21,297 nt of DNA from a virus, in the IMG/VR virus record IMGVR_UViG_3300028388_001297, positions 1 through 21,297 of that record; one strand, given 5' to 3'. Each line of letters begins with the position of its first letter. Within the stretch, counting starts at the first letter, position 1. The translations under genes were made by a program, and so were the position numbers. Shown piece by piece: positions 1-7,301 of this stretch. The notes beneath the pieces were generated by a model, which was not told the DNA's origin, searched no databases, and saw only the letters and a program-made list of their open reading frames with translations.

Positions 1-52
1 GTATAACTGATTCAAGACGTTTTAGAATCAAGTGTGAAGAGAGATACGTGTA

Positions 53-1285
53 ATGGCATTGCGTTGGGCACAACAAGAAATAGTTGACGACAAGAATCGC
101 TTCAAAGTTGTTGTGGCTGGCCGCCGTTTTGGCAAAACACACCTAGCAATTAGAGAGCTATGCAAACACGCAAGACACCCTGACAAAGTTGTATGGTATG
201 TAGCACCCACATACAGACAAGCCAAGTTGATTGCATGGCAAAAGCTCAAAGCCAAACTATTGAAATTGCGTTGGGTTGCTAAGATAAATGAAAGTGAATT
301 GCAAATAATTTTAAAAAACAACAGTGTAATAGCACTCAAAGGTGCAGACAATGCAGACAGCTTGCGTGGAGTTGGTTTAGACTATCTAGTGCTTGACGAA
401 TTTGCTGAAATGCAAAAGGAAGCATGGAGCGAAGTGCTGCGTCCAACACTTGCAGATCGTCAAGGTGGCGCACTGTTTATTGGTACACCAAAAGGCTTTT
501 CAAACTGGGCACACGACATGTACCTAATGGAAGAAACGTCTGACTCATGGAAGAGTTTTCAATACACAACAATTGATGGTGGCAATGTACCACTTGAAGA
601 AATTGAATCAGCAAGAGCTGACCTAGACGAACGTTCATTTAGACAAGAATTCCTTGCTACATTTGAAGAATATGCAGGTAGAGTATACTATGCATTTGAT
701 AGAAAACTAAATGTTACACCATATGAAGGTGATGTACCACACACAATCTATCTAGGTTGTGACTTTAACATTGATCCTATGAGTGCTGTGCTGTTTGCAC
801 GTAAAGGTGATGTATTACACGCATTTGATGAAGTAAGAATATTTGGATCAAACACTAACGAACTAGTTGATGAAGTAACACAGCGTTATGCAAGAGCAAG
901 GATCATGGCATTTCCAGATCCAGCAGGTAGACAGCGCAAAACATCAGCTGGTGGAACAACAGACATCCGTATACTGCAAAATGCAGGATGGATAGTAAAG
1001 GCTAAAAACAGCCACACTCCTATAAGAGATAGAATAAACGCTGTAAACGCTAGACTAAAAAACGACAATGGTGAAATTAATTTGTATATTGATCCAAAAT
1101 GCAAACACACCATTGAAGGTCTAGAAAAACACATATATCGTGAAGGAACAAACCAGCCAGACAAATCAAGTGGACTTGACCACATGATGGACGCACTTGG
1201 TTATTGTGTAGATGGCTTGTTCCCAATAACTAGAGACTATGGAGACATTGAACAGCCTCTGAGATGGGGTCATAAACTGGGGTAA
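53..1285 (+). CDS. terL: Terminase large subunit (packaging ATPase/nuclease)
   Basis: This 410-residue protein is the DNA-packaging motor that docks on the portal, pumps DNA into the prohead and cuts it. The N-terminal ATPase shows a Walker A motif at residues 22-30 (AGRRFGKTH), a Walker B motif at about 112-116 (LVLDE) and the coupling segment LFIGTPKG at about 141-148. The C-terminal RNase H-like nuclease has plausible metal-binding acidic residues: D238 in GCDFN, D290 in AFPDP, and D377/D381 in GLDHMMDAL. The length fits the family. The ATG at 53 has a weak purine-rich site (GAAGAGAG) upstream, and a 6-bp hairpin (8-13 with 25-30) lies in front. The portal gene starts 6 nt after the stop. 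TerS is not adjacent; it lies near 20.1 kb. Confidence 0.97.
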   Translation: MALRWAQQEIVDDKNRFKVVVAGRRFGKTHLAIRELCKHARHPDKVVWYVAPTYRQAKLIAWQKLKAKLLKLRWVAKINESELQIILKNNSVIALKGADNADSLRGVGLDYLVLDEFAEMQKEAWSEVLRPTLADRQGGALFIGTPKGFSNWAHDMYLMEETSDSWKSFQYTTIDGGNVPLEEIESARADLDERSFRQEFLATFEEYAGRVYYAFDRKLNVTPYEGDVPHTIYLGCDFNIDPMSAVLFARKGDVLHAFDEVRIFGSNTNELVDEVTQRYARARIMAFPDPAGRQRKTSAGGTTDIRILQNAGWIVKAKNSHTPIRDRINAVNARLKNDNGEINLYIDPKCKHTIEGLEKHIYREGTNQPDKSSGLDHMMDALGYCVDGLFPITRDYGDIEQPLRWGHKLG

Positions 1286-1291
1286 GAAAAA

Positions 1292-2719
1292 ATGCAAAGA
1301 CTATTAGAAGATGCTTACAATTATGCCATAGCGGCAAATGAAACATATGAGAGGTACCAAGAACGATGGGAATATCTCTTAGAAAGTTATGTGGGAGGCG
1401 AGGATTATCGTCGTGCAGCCCATCTGACACAATATCAAATGGAAACAGGTGACGAATATCAAGCAAGACTTGATGCAACACCACTAGACAATCATTGTAA
1501 AAGTGTAATCAGCACTTACATAAGTTTCTTGTTCCGTGCTAAACCATACAGAGACTTAGGAAGCATTGAAAATGACCCAGCATTGCGTGACTTCCTAAGA
1601 GACGCTGATTATGACGGCCGCAGTCTTGACGCATTTATGAAAGAAGTAAGCATCTATGCCAGCATATTTGGACATGCATTTGTTATGGTAACCAAGCCAA
1701 ACATTAGTGCAGCCAACAGAGCTGAAGAACTTGCCCAAGGTGTAAGACCTTACCTGTCAATCCTAAGTCCACTAGTAGTTACAGACTGGAGTTGGGAGCG
1801 CAGTGCTAATGGCAAATACACACTAGACTACATCAAGTATATTGAAGATGTAAATGGTGATGAAACTGTTGTTAAAGAATGGACCAATGATCTAATCAAA
1901 ACCACAAAAGTCAACACAGGCAAGCGTGAAGTAATTGAACAGTATTCAGAAGACAATCAACTGGGCATGATTCCAGTTGTTATTGCCTACAACCAACGTG
2001 CAGTTGTGCGTGGCCTTGGTATTTCAGACATTGCTGACATTGCAGATCACCAAAAGAAGATCTACAACGAATATTCTGAAGTAGAACAAAGCATACGTTT
2101 AAATGGACACCCTGCACTTGTTAAAACACCTCAGGTAGAAGCAGTAGGCGGTGCAGGTGCTATAGTAAGCATGCCAGAAGACATGGACCCAGGACTAAAG
2201 CCATACCTATTAGATGTTACAACTGACATCAACTCAATATATGAGTCAATACAAGCAAGTGTAGACGCTATTGACAAAATGGCCAACACTGGTGCTGTAC
2301 GTGCAACTGAAAGCCGCACAATGAGTGGTGTTGCTATGGAAACAGAGTTTGCCTTGCTAAATGCAAAATTAAGTGAAAAGGCAGACAACCTAGAACTTGC
2401 TGAAGAGCAGATTTGGAGATTGTATGCCATGTATCAAGGCTACACATGGGATGGTACTGTTGAATATCCAGGCAGCTTTAACATACGTGATACCGCAAAT
2501 GAAATCAACCAATTGCGTATTGCACGTGAAACAGTTACTGATCCTAAACTGGTTACTGAAGTTGACCGTGCAGTTGCTAATTGGATGGGTGTTGAATATG
2601 ATCCACAAGAAGAATTTGTACCACATACTATGACTAATCCAGCTACTGGAGAAAGTGTTGTTGCACAAAGCCATGAAGAACACGTTAAACTAGCAGCGGA
2701 GGGATGGATACATGGGTAA
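1292..2719 (+). CDS. Portal protein
   Basis: This 475-residue protein directly follows terL, the usual portal position, and the length fits phage portals. It would form the dodecameric ring at one capsid vertex through which DNA enters and leaves. The N-terminal half is alpha/beta-rich with a buried hydrophobic stretch near FMKEVSIYASIFGHAFVMV. The middle has a long helical segment (IADIADHQKKIYNEYSEVEQS), followed by the TESRTMSGVAMETEFALLNAKLSEKADNL region, a pattern typical of portal stem and wing helices. It resembles the SPP1 gp6/DUF4055 type of portals by overall pattern, but the exact family is not resolved by eye. The 3' end overlaps the next gene by 8 nt, indicating translational coupling. 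Confidence 0.9.
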   Translation: MQRLLEDAYNYAIAANETYERYQERWEYLLESYVGGEDYRRAAHLTQYQMETGDEYQARLDATPLDNHCKSVISTYISFLFRAKPYRDLGSIENDPALRDFLRDADYDGRSLDAFMKEVSIYASIFGHAFVMVTKPNISAANRAEELAQGVRPYLSILSPLVVTDWSWERSANGKYTLDYIKYIEDVNGDETVVKEWTNDLIKTTKVNTGKREVIEQYSEDNQLGMIPVVIAYNQRAVVRGLGISDIADIADHQKKIYNEYSEVEQSIRLNGHPALVKTPQVEAVGGAGAIVSMPEDMDPGLKPYLLDVTTDINSIYESIQASVDAIDKMANTGAVRATESRTMSGVAMETEFALLNAKLSEKADNLELAEEQIWRLYAMYQGYTWDGTVEYPGSFNIRDTANEINQLRIARETVTDPKLVTEVDRAVANWMGVEYDPQEEFVPHTMTNPATGESVVAQSHEEHVKLAAEGWIHG

Positions 2720-3422
2720 GCAAATCAAACAACTACAAGCAACCAACAATACTAATTGGGAAATAGCACTGGGTGAAATAGACAATGCTACACCCCTTGA
2801 CAAGTTTGGATTAAATGCAGCTGTAGGCAGCAGCTATGAAACCATATGGGATGGTGGTAATATATATGCATACCCAAGCGCAGCAGTGGCTATGACTGTA
2901 ACAAGTGCAGCTGGCGCAACAGACAATGGTGCAGAAGTTACTGTGATAGGATTAGACACCAACTATGAAGAACTAGAAGAAACTGTAACACTTGCAGGCA
3001 CAGGCACTGCTACTACCACAGGAGAGTTTCTAAGAGTGTTTCGTGCTTATACATCAAATGGACAAGATGCAACAGACACTGTTACAGTTGCAAATGGTGG
3101 TACAACCTATGCACAATTTTCAGCAGAGATGCAGCAAACACTAATGGCTGTATATACAATACCTGCAGGTTATGTAGGATATTTGTTGAGTGGCAATCTA
3201 AGTTCACAAAAAGACAAAGACATCACATCAAAACTTATGATGAGAGAATTTGGCGGTGTTATGAGAACCAAAGGATTAGTACTAACACCAGGTACTCCAT
3301 TCCAAAGATCATGGAACATACCACTTGCAATACCTGAAAAGACAGATATAGAAATTAGGGCTAAAGCAGGCGCAACAGGACCTGTTGCAGCAGGCTTTGA
3401 GATAGTATTAATAAAAGATTAG
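2712..3422 (+). CDS. Putative virion structural protein, between portal and scaffold
   Basis: This 236-residue protein starts inside the portal gene (8-nt overlap). It is rich in Thr, Ala, Gly and Val, with short beta-strand-like stretches (AVAMTVTSAAGATDNGAEVTV, then LDTNYEELEETVTLAGTG), as in beta-sandwich decoration or capsid-vertex proteins. The second half has the pattern YTIPAGYVGYLLSGNLSSQ and ends in alternating strands (IEIRAKA, AAGFEIVLIKD). There is no signal peptide, membrane segment or Cys. Its place among head genes suggests a head decoration, head fibre or vertex protein. I recall similar proteins among uncharacterised structural proteins of marine phages, but that is memory, not a search. 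The exact role is unknown. Confidence 0.7.
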   Translation: MGKQIKQLQATNNTNWEIALGEIDNATPLDKFGLNAAVGSSYETIWDGGNIYAYPSAAVAMTVTSAAGATDNGAEVTVIGLDTNYEELEETVTLAGTGTATTTGEFLRVFRAYTSNGQDATDTVTVANGGTTYAQFSAEMQQTLMAVYTIPAGYVGYLLSGNLSSQKDKDITSKLMMREFGGVMRTKGLVLTPGTPFQRSWNIPLAIPEKTDIEIRAKAGATGPVAAGFEIVLIKD

Positions 3423-3444
3423 TAGAGCGTGAGGGGTGCCTGCA

Positions 3445-3639
3445 ATGGCAAAATACAGAGGTAGTCAATGTAAAACTGATTGCAGCGGGCATAGAGCTGG
3501 AGCTAGATACTTTAGGTCAGGGGGCAGAAGCCTAACAAGGTCTAGTTCCAGCTTTAACAAAGGAATGCGTCTAGCACAATCAAGTGCTAAGAAACAGGGC
3601 AAGCGAACACGCTTGTCAATAACTAAAAAAAGCAAATAG
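3445..3639 (+). CDS. Small basic Cys/His-containing protein, unknown function
   Basis: This 64-residue protein is strongly basic, with many Lys, Arg and Ser residues and no hydrophobic segment. The ATG at 3445 is chosen over the in-frame GTG at 3436 because GAGGGG (3431-3436) lies 8 nt before the ATG and overlaps the GTG. The N-terminus has a compact motif CKTDCSGHRAGARY (C9, C13, H16), and the remainder is Ser/Arg/Lys-rich, with low sequence complexity typical of nucleic-acid-binding tails. Similar short proteins occur, as I recall, in marine T4-type and other cyanophage genomes without an assigned function. Possible roles are DNA binding in the head or neutralising packaged DNA, but both are guesses. 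It lies in the head cluster, 12 nt ahead of the next small ORF. Confidence 0.65.
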   Translation: MAKYRGSQCKTDCSGHRAGARYFRSGGRSLTRSSSSFNKGMRLAQSSAKKQGKRTRLSITKKSK

Positions 3640-3651
3640 GAGGGTCTAATC

Positions 3652-3711
3652 ATGGCAATGGCACGTGGTAAGAAAAAGAAAAATAAAAAGAAAAAGTCTA
3701 GAAGAGGTTGA
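3652..3711 (+). CDS. 19-codon Lys/Arg-rich ORF with an excellent RBS (leader peptide or frameshift N-terminus)
   Basis: The ORF is short: ATG at 3652, TGA at 3709-3711, encoding a peptide composed almost wholly of Lys, Arg, Gly and Asn after MAMARG. It has the best ribosome binding site in the area, AGGAGGG at 3638-3644, 7 nt before the ATG. It overlaps the 121-residue ORF starting at 3665, which is one base ahead (+1 frame) and has no visible RBS of its own. The overlap is a run of A-rich codons. The peptide may be the real N-terminus of the downstream protein joined by a +1 ribosomal frameshift, a translational-coupling leader, or a gene broken by a one-base indel in a homopolymer. I cannot tell these apart here. 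Confidence 0.45.
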   Translation: MAMARGKKKKNKKKKSRRG

Positions 3712-4030
3712 TTGGTGCGACTATTTCCAACGGATTCAAGGCGTTTGCCCTTGGAGTTATCGTGCTTGGAAAAACGGCACCGTAGACATTGTAGAGTGGC
3801 AAGGCAATATAGAAGATTTGGATGGATACCAAGCAAGGGTATACGTACATGTTCATGCTTCGCCAAGACTGTTGAACAAATGGGCTGACAAACTCAATGC
3901 ACAACACAGTGCATATGAGTTTTTATGGAGTCATCCTAGATACAAGGGAGATAGTACTCCCTTGCCTTGCATCATACAACAGGACAGAAACCAATTAAAA
4001 ACTATAAGAGATAAGATAAAGCATAAATAA
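3665..4030 (+). CDS. Conserved-looking hypothetical protein, head region (start uncertain)
   Basis: The open frame runs from a GTG at 3665 to TAA at 4028-4030 (121 codons). The first 12 or so residues are Lys/Arg-rich, then comes a protein-like body: EEVDWCDYFQRIQGVCPWSY, RAWKNGTVDIVEWQG, a Gly-Tyr-Gln-Ala strand (DGYQARVYVHVH), helices (LLNKWADKLNAQHSAYEFLW), and an ending in IIQQDRNQLKTIRDKI. Trp, Cys and Tyr content is high and there is no signal or membrane segment. The GTG has no Shine-Dalgarno; the strong site upstream serves the ATG at 3652 in another frame, so translation probably depends on that ORF. If joined to it by a +1 shift, the product would be about 125 residues. I recall a similar family in marine phages, with no known function. 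Confidence 0.6.
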   Translation: MVRKRKIKRKSLEEVDWCDYFQRIQGVCPWSYRAWKNGTVDIVEWQGNIEDLDGYQARVYVHVHASPRLLNKWADKLNAQHSAYEFLWSHPRYKGDSTPLPCIIQQDRNQLKTIRDKIKHK

Positions 4031-4035
4031 CTGTA
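4024..4035 (+). promoter_or_regulatory. TAAATA-AC-TGTA motif, candidate late promoter before scaffold gene
   Basis: The hexamer TAAATA (4024-4029) overlaps the stop codon of the 121-codon ORF and is followed by AC then TGTA. It is one of eight + strand TAAATA sites, all at gene junctions. It lies 33 nt before the scaffold start at 4069. No -35 box is visible. It resembles the T4 late promoter TATAAATA (here CATAAATA); function is inferred only. Confidence 0.4.
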
Positions 4036-4068
4036 CAAAATTAACTCATTTATGGAGGTATGGTAACG

Positions 4069-4746
4069 ATGGACCAAGAAACCACGGCAGCCACAGAGGT
4101 AACTGACACCCAGGCAGAAACAGTTGAAGTTCAGGCACAAGCAGAAACAAAGACTTATACACAAGAAGAGTTTGATGCAGCAATGGCCAAAATGCGCCAC
4201 GCAGTAACAAACAAAGTGTTAAAGCCTTACCAGGACTTAGGTGATCCAGAAGAACTACGCGAGTTGAAATCCAAGGCAGAAGCGCAACGCCAAGAAGAAC
4301 AACTAAAGCGTGGAGAATTTGAGAAAACACTTCAGGAAATGGCTGCTAAAAAAGACGCTGAGATTCAAAGGCGTGATGCAATTATTAAGGAATACAAGGT
4401 GGATACACCTTTGTTGAATGCGGCAGCAAAATATCGCAGTGTTCAGCCAGAGCAAGTAAAATCATTGTTGAAGAACAATGTGCGTTTGGGTGAAGAAGGC
4501 AATGTTGAAGTCGTAGGTAGTGACGGAAGTGTGCGCTACAATGATGCAGGAGAAGCACTAGGAGTTGACGATTTAGTCAAGGAGTTCTTAGACGCAAATC
4601 CGCACTTTGTGCAAGCAACACCTTCAACTACTAACACAAAGAGTTCAATTAATAATAGCAAAGAGCCGTTAGATATCAGCAAACTGGATATGTCAAATCC
4701 AGAACATAGAAAAGCCTATGCTGAAATGAGAAAACAGCGAGGCTAA
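4069..4746 (+). CDS. Capsid assembly scaffold protein
   Basis: This 225-residue, charged, Glu/Lys/Gln-rich protein lies immediately before the major capsid protein, the standard place for a scaffold. It would fill the prohead during assembly and then leave or be degraded. Residues 1-35 are acidic and disordered-looking (repeated Thr/Glu/Ala/Gln). A long helical coiled-coil-like stretch follows (about 60-125: ELRELKSKAEAQRQEEQLKR and onward to RRDAIIKEYK). The C-terminus is basic (EHRKAYAEMRKQRG), typical of a coat-binding end. I chose the ATG at 4069 rather than 4060 because GGAGG (4054-4058) is 10 nt from 4069 but only 1 nt from 4060. No protease motif is seen. Confidence 0.88.
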   Translation: MDQETTAATEVTDTQAETVEVQAQAETKTYTQEEFDAAMAKMRHAVTNKVLKPYQDLGDPEELRELKSKAEAQRQEEQLKRGEFEKTLQEMAAKKDAEIQRRDAIIKEYKVDTPLLNAAAKYRSVQPEQVKSLLKNNVRLGEEGNVEVVGSDGSVRYNDAGEALGVDDLVKEFLDANPHFVQATPSTTNTKSSINNSKEPLDISKLDMSNPEHRKAYAEMRKQRG

Positions 4747-4773
4747 GCCTAACACTTTAAGGAGACTATTATT

Positions 4774-5628
4774 ATGGCTAACAATACCACAATCAATAGC
4801 GAACTGTTTACTAAACTGCTTGCAGAAGCTCAGTTCGCCATGTATGAGCAAGCAGTTGCTCGTCAAATCGTTACTCCATTTGATGTACCATCAAATGCAG
4901 GTAAAGTACTACAAGTACCAGTATACTCAGCAGTTACAGCTGATGGGTTAACAGAAGGTTCTGCACCTTCAGCAGAAGACACTAACACTACTTCAGTAGA
5001 TGTTACACTTGCTGAAATTGGTACATACTTCCAAGTTACTGACATGCTACGTGACTCAGCTCAGCGTGATGTTATCGCTGACCTAGGCGCACAAGCTGGT
5101 CGTGCTATTGCTGAAAAAATGGACACAGATGTATTCGCTCTATTCAACAGCTTTACTAACTCAGTAGGTACAGAAGACTCAGCAATCACTGTTGACAACA
5201 TCTTTGAAGCTGTTGCTACACTACGCAACAACAAAGTTGTTGGTCCATTGAGTGCTGTTGTATCACCAAGACAAGCTCTTCAGTTGAAGAAAGAACTTGC
5301 TGGTACAGGCGGTGCTAACCTAACTGCAAGCGGTGTTGGTAATGACATCTTACGTGGTTACTACATTGGTACAGTTGCTGGATGTCAAATCTTTGAATCT
5401 AGCTTGGTCAAGCGTGATTTAGACACTGACACTGACACAGAGCTAAACGCAGTTGGCGCAGTATTCAGCCCAACAGCAATTGGACACGCTATGCGTGGTG
5501 GAATCCGCATGGAGACTCAGCGTCAAGCTGCTGCTCGTGCAGAAGACATCATGATGAGTGCTGTATGTGGTCAAGCGATCCTACAGAACGCACACGGTGT
5601 GAAGATTGTTGGTTCTGACTCAGACTAA
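4774..5628 (+). CDS. Major capsid protein (HK97-type fold inferred)
   Basis: This 284-residue protein follows the scaffold gene with an AAGGAGA ribosome binding site and starts at the ATG at 4774. It forms the capsid shell. Sequence signs are an N-terminal helix (ELFTKLLAEAQFAMYEQAVA), the strand-rich segment with GKVLQVPVYSAVTADGLTEG, the EIGTYFQVTDMLRDSA region typical of the backbone helix/P domain, AGRAIAEKMDTDVFALFNSF, and a late hydrophobic strand region (ILRGYYIGTVAGCQIFESS), ending in RMETQRQAAARAEDIMMSAV and a GVKIV strand. This order matches HK97-fold coat proteins of the short scaffold-dependent type. There is no sign of an N-terminal delta domain. A strong terminator follows. Confidence 0.92.
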   Translation: MANNTTINSELFTKLLAEAQFAMYEQAVARQIVTPFDVPSNAGKVLQVPVYSAVTADGLTEGSAPSAEDTNTTSVDVTLAEIGTYFQVTDMLRDSAQRDVIADLGAQAGRAIAEKMDTDVFALFNSFTNSVGTEDSAITVDNIFEAVATLRNNKVVGPLSAVVSPRQALQLKKELAGTGGANLTASGVGNDILRGYYIGTVAGCQIFESSLVKRDLDTDTDTELNAVGAVFSPTAIGHAMRGGIRMETQRQAAARAEDIMMSAVCGQAILQNAHGVKIVGSDSD

Positions 5629-5637
5629 TAACAACAA

Positions 5638-5651
5638 TAAATAGTAGTGTA
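5638..5651 (+). promoter_or_regulatory. TAAATA-GTAG-TGTA motif after capsid gene
   Basis: TAAATA at 5638-5643 is followed by a 4-nt spacer and TGTA. It is fully intergenic, 10 nt after the capsid stop and ahead of the terminator at 5677. If it is a promoter, most transcripts would end at that terminator, so its role is unclear. It is listed because it belongs to the same motif set as 5725 and 17443. Confidence 0.25.
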
Positions 5652-5676
5652 GTTACTGACATTACTACATCACCTG

Positions 5677-5717
5677 AGAGCCCTTAGTTACCAAGAGTTT
5701 CTAAGGGCTCTTTTTTT
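5677..5717 (+). terminator. Rho-independent terminator after major capsid gene
   Basis: There is a perfect 11-bp stem: AGAGCCCTTAG at 5677-5687 pairs with CTAAGGGCTCT at 5701-5711, with a 13-nt loop and a run of seven T at 5711-5717. It lies 49 nt after the capsid stop and would limit transcription from the head genes into the tail genes. Confidence 0.93.
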
Positions 5718-5724
5718 AAAGACA

Positions 5725-5736
5725 TAAATAAGTGTA
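5725..5736 (+). promoter_or_regulatory. TAAATA-AG-TGTA motif, candidate late promoter for tail operon
   Basis: TAAATA (5725-5730) is followed by AG and TGTA, matching the motifs at 4024 and 17443 at the same spacing. It is placed 8 nt after the capsid terminator and 50 nt before the first tail/connector gene, exactly where a new promoter is needed. I see no sigma70 -35 box upstream. The function is inferred. Confidence 0.5.
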
Positions 5737-5755
5737 GCTAGAAGGACTAGCACAC
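5732..5755 (+). other. Hairpin presenting AAGGA, leader of connector gene
   Basis: GTGT-A-GCTAG (5732-5741) pairs with CTAGC-ACAC (5747-5755), leaving one bulged A and a 5-nt loop AAGGA. The nonamer AGAAGGACT inside it (5740-5748) is repeated at 5766-5774, where it forms the ribosome binding site of the next gene. It may be a 5' mRNA stem or a decoy/operator element for translation. Confidence 0.4.
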
Positions 5756-5779
5756 ATTTAATTCAAGAAGGACTTGACT

Positions 5780-6208
5780 ATGGCTTATGCAACTATTGAC
5801 GATCTTTTAATCGTTGAACCTACCATAACAGATTATGGTGTACTTGACTGGGACGCTGAACTAGCGAGGTCAGAATCAGAAATCAACCGTTTACTCAAAG
5901 TTCGCTGGTATTTGCCATATGCAAAATCACAAAACATCACTGCTGAATTTGACAGCACACAGCTAACTGAATCACAGTTTACACAAGCAACCATTTACCA
6001 TGCACTAGCATATCACATTTGTCCTAAACTAACACAGTTTACACCAGATGAGGACAAGTTTACCGTTATGATGAAATACTATGCTGGTAGATTTGAACAT
6101 GAAATGGATCTTGTGCTTAGAGAAGGTGTTTTGTATGATCTTGATGATGATGGCACCGTTGAAAGAAACGAAAAAACACCAGTTGTAAGTTTGAGGTTGC
6201 GTAGATGA
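5780..6208 (+). CDS. Head-tail connector/adaptor-type protein
   Basis: This 142-residue protein is the first gene after the capsid terminator, where siphophages encode the connector rings that join portal and tail. The ATG at 5780 is preferred over the in-frame TTG at 5774 because AAGAAGGA (5765-5772) is correctly spaced (7 nt). The sequence begins MAYATIDDLLIVEPTITDYG, then a helical part with SESEINRLLKVRWYLPYA, later QFTQATIYHALAYHICPKL and a helix-rich region (KFTVMMKYYAGRFEHEMDLVL), ending in a beta-like basic tail. This is the layout of gp6/gp15-type helical adaptors (DUF1320-like), but the family assignment is by pattern only. Its stop overlaps the next start (ATGA). Confidence 0.65.
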   Translation: MAYATIDDLLIVEPTITDYGVLDWDAELARSESEINRLLKVRWYLPYAKSQNITAEFDSTQLTESQFTQATIYHALAYHICPKLTQFTPDEDKFTVMMKYYAGRFEHEMDLVLREGVLYDLDDDGTVERNEKTPVVSLRLRR

Positions 6209-6639
6209 GCCTTAGAGAAGATATAGTCCAACACATAATTGAAAGTTTAAAACAAATGGATTCACCCAAGCCTGTGCTTGTAACACGTGAGCCATTTGAA
6301 GTAGACAAACTAGCAATCACACAATTTCCTGCCATACTAGTAAGTTTTGATACAGAAACAAGAGAGCTGTTAACTATGGGCAGCAATGGTATCAAGAATG
6401 GCACACTCATTTTCAATATTAGAGGTTTTGTAAGAGGCAAAGAACTTGACAAAGCACGTAATGATTTGATCACTGGTATAGAAACAACACTTGAAAGTGA
6501 GCGTTATAGAGAAAAATACACACAAGGTGTAAGAGACAGCCAAATAACTTCTATTGCAGTAGTTGAAAGGTTGCAACCTCTTGCAGAAATACTAATCACG
6601 CTTGAGGTGGGTTACACCTACAGGCGTTTAAACCCATAG
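6205..6639 (+). CDS. Tail terminator / tail completion protein (gpU-type)
   Basis: This 144-residue protein starts in an ATGA overlap with the connector gene. The order connector, terminator, tail tube, chaperone and tape measure is standard. Sequence signs include an N-terminal amphipathic helix (REDIVQHIIESLKQM), the strand pair around PAILVSFDTETREL and GTLIFNIRGFVRGK, a helix carrying the LDKARNDLITGIETTLES region, and a final strand LITLEVGYTYRR. This alpha/beta arrangement is that of the lambda gpU/SPP1 gp17 tail terminators, which cap the tube at its head end. It has no signal, Cys cluster or membrane segment. The alternative is a neck protein. Confidence 0.7.
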   Translation: MSLREDIVQHIIESLKQMDSPKPVLVTREPFEVDKLAITQFPAILVSFDTETRELLTMGSNGIKNGTLIFNIRGFVRGKELDKARNDLITGIETTLESERYREKYTQGVRDSQITSIAVVERLQPLAEILITLEVGYTYRRLNP

Positions 6640-6655
6640 CGTGAGGAGAAAACAA

Positions 6656-6874
6656 ATGGTTACAATGAAAAAAGGTAATAGAGTTAAAATAGTTGACGAA
6701 TCAGAAGTGAAAGGTCAATTAAAAAATGGCTGGGCAGTTGACGCAAATCCTGAAATAAAGGCAGTGCTACGTCCAGTTAAAAAGAATGCGGAGGAAACGC
6801 CCGCCGTAGAAGATAGTTCTTCTGAACAGGGTGACGATGATAAAGCAAACTTAGAGGAGAACGAAAATGAGTAA
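6656..6874 (+). CDS. Small acidic-tailed protein, unknown function
   Basis: This is a 72-residue protein. The ATG at 6656 is preferred to the GTG at 6641 because GAGGAGA (6643-6649) sits 6 nt before it. Residues 1-45 are mildly basic (MVTMKKGNRVKIVDESEVK, then GWAVDANPEIKAVLRPVKK), and the rest is Glu/Asp/Ser-rich and probably disordered (AEETPAVEDSSSEQGDDDKA). It overlaps the tail tube start by 8 nt, so it is translationally coupled. I do not recognise a family. Small proteins at this place in siphophages are sometimes minor tail or assembly factors, but no function can be read from the sequence. Confidence 0.6.
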   Translation: MVTMKKGNRVKIVDESEVKGQLKNGWAVDANPEIKAVLRPVKKNAEETPAVEDSSSEQGDDDKANLEENENE

Positions 6875-7292
6875 TTCAGCTTTAGTAGGTAATGCGGGTG
6901 TCATCTCTGTAGATGGTGTAAACGTAGCAGAGGTCCGCAATTATTCAATTGAAATGACAGCAGACACTATTGAAACAACAACAATGGGTGCATCAAATTC
7001 AGGTAGAACTTATGTAAAAGGTCTATCTACTTTCTCAGGTACAGCTGATGTATACTGGGATGAGAGCCACTTTGACGCAGCCTCTGGTGTTGATCTAGAC
7101 GGTTTAGTTAATGGTGCAGTAGGTGCTAGTTCAGTAGCACTTATTGTGTATCCAGAAGGCGTGAGTGATGGTGCAAACTGGAATGGTAACATTGTTATCA
7201 CTGGTTATTCAATCACAGCGTCAATGGACGGATTGATTGAAGCATCAATCAGCTTCCAAGGTGATGGACAGCTATCTTACACAGCTAGCTAA
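6867..7292 (+). CDS. Major tail tube protein
   Basis: This 141-residue, beta-rich protein is the tail tube subunit that polymerises around the tape measure. Signs are the N-terminal ALVGNAGVISVDGVNVAEVR, the EMTADTIETTTMGASNSGRT loop, and alternating strands (FSGTADVYWD, SSVALIVYPEGVSDGANWNG, IVITGYSITASMDGLIEASI, SFQGDGQLSY). This pattern of short strands, with few charged residues and no Cys, is that of lambda gpV/HK97 gp6-like tube proteins, and the length matches. It sits between the terminator-type gene and the tape measure/chaperone genes. It overlaps the previous gene by 8 nt, and its RBS AGAGGAG lies in that gene's end. A single copy suggests a plain tube without a C-terminal Ig domain. 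Confidence 0.88.
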   Translation: MSNSALVGNAGVISVDGVNVAEVRNYSIEMTADTIETTTMGASNSGRTYVKGLSTFSGTADVYWDESHFDAASGVDLDGLVNGAVGASSVALIVYPEGVSDGANWNGNIVITGYSITASMDGLIEASISFQGDGQLSYTAS

Positions 7293-7301
7293 TAGAGTAA
7301 G

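Noticed and set aside
1-52. Possible promoter or regulatory stem before terL (TATAAC at 2-7, hairpin 8-30)
   Set aside because: The window begins here, so no -35 can be examined; a 6-bp stem and a partial -10 are too weak to annotate.
28-351. 107-codon open frame on the - strand over terL
   Set aside because: It is antisense to the well-supported TerL gene with a Walker A motif, lacks an RBS, and the composition is that of a shadow frame.
2397-2633. 78-codon + strand open frame inside the portal gene
   Set aside because: Out-of-frame overlap with a well-supported portal gene, without an RBS; a shadow frame.
4060-4068. Upstream start for the scaffold protein (ATG 4060)
   Set aside because: The GGAGG site lies only 1 nt away from it, too close, but 10 nt from the ATG at 4069.
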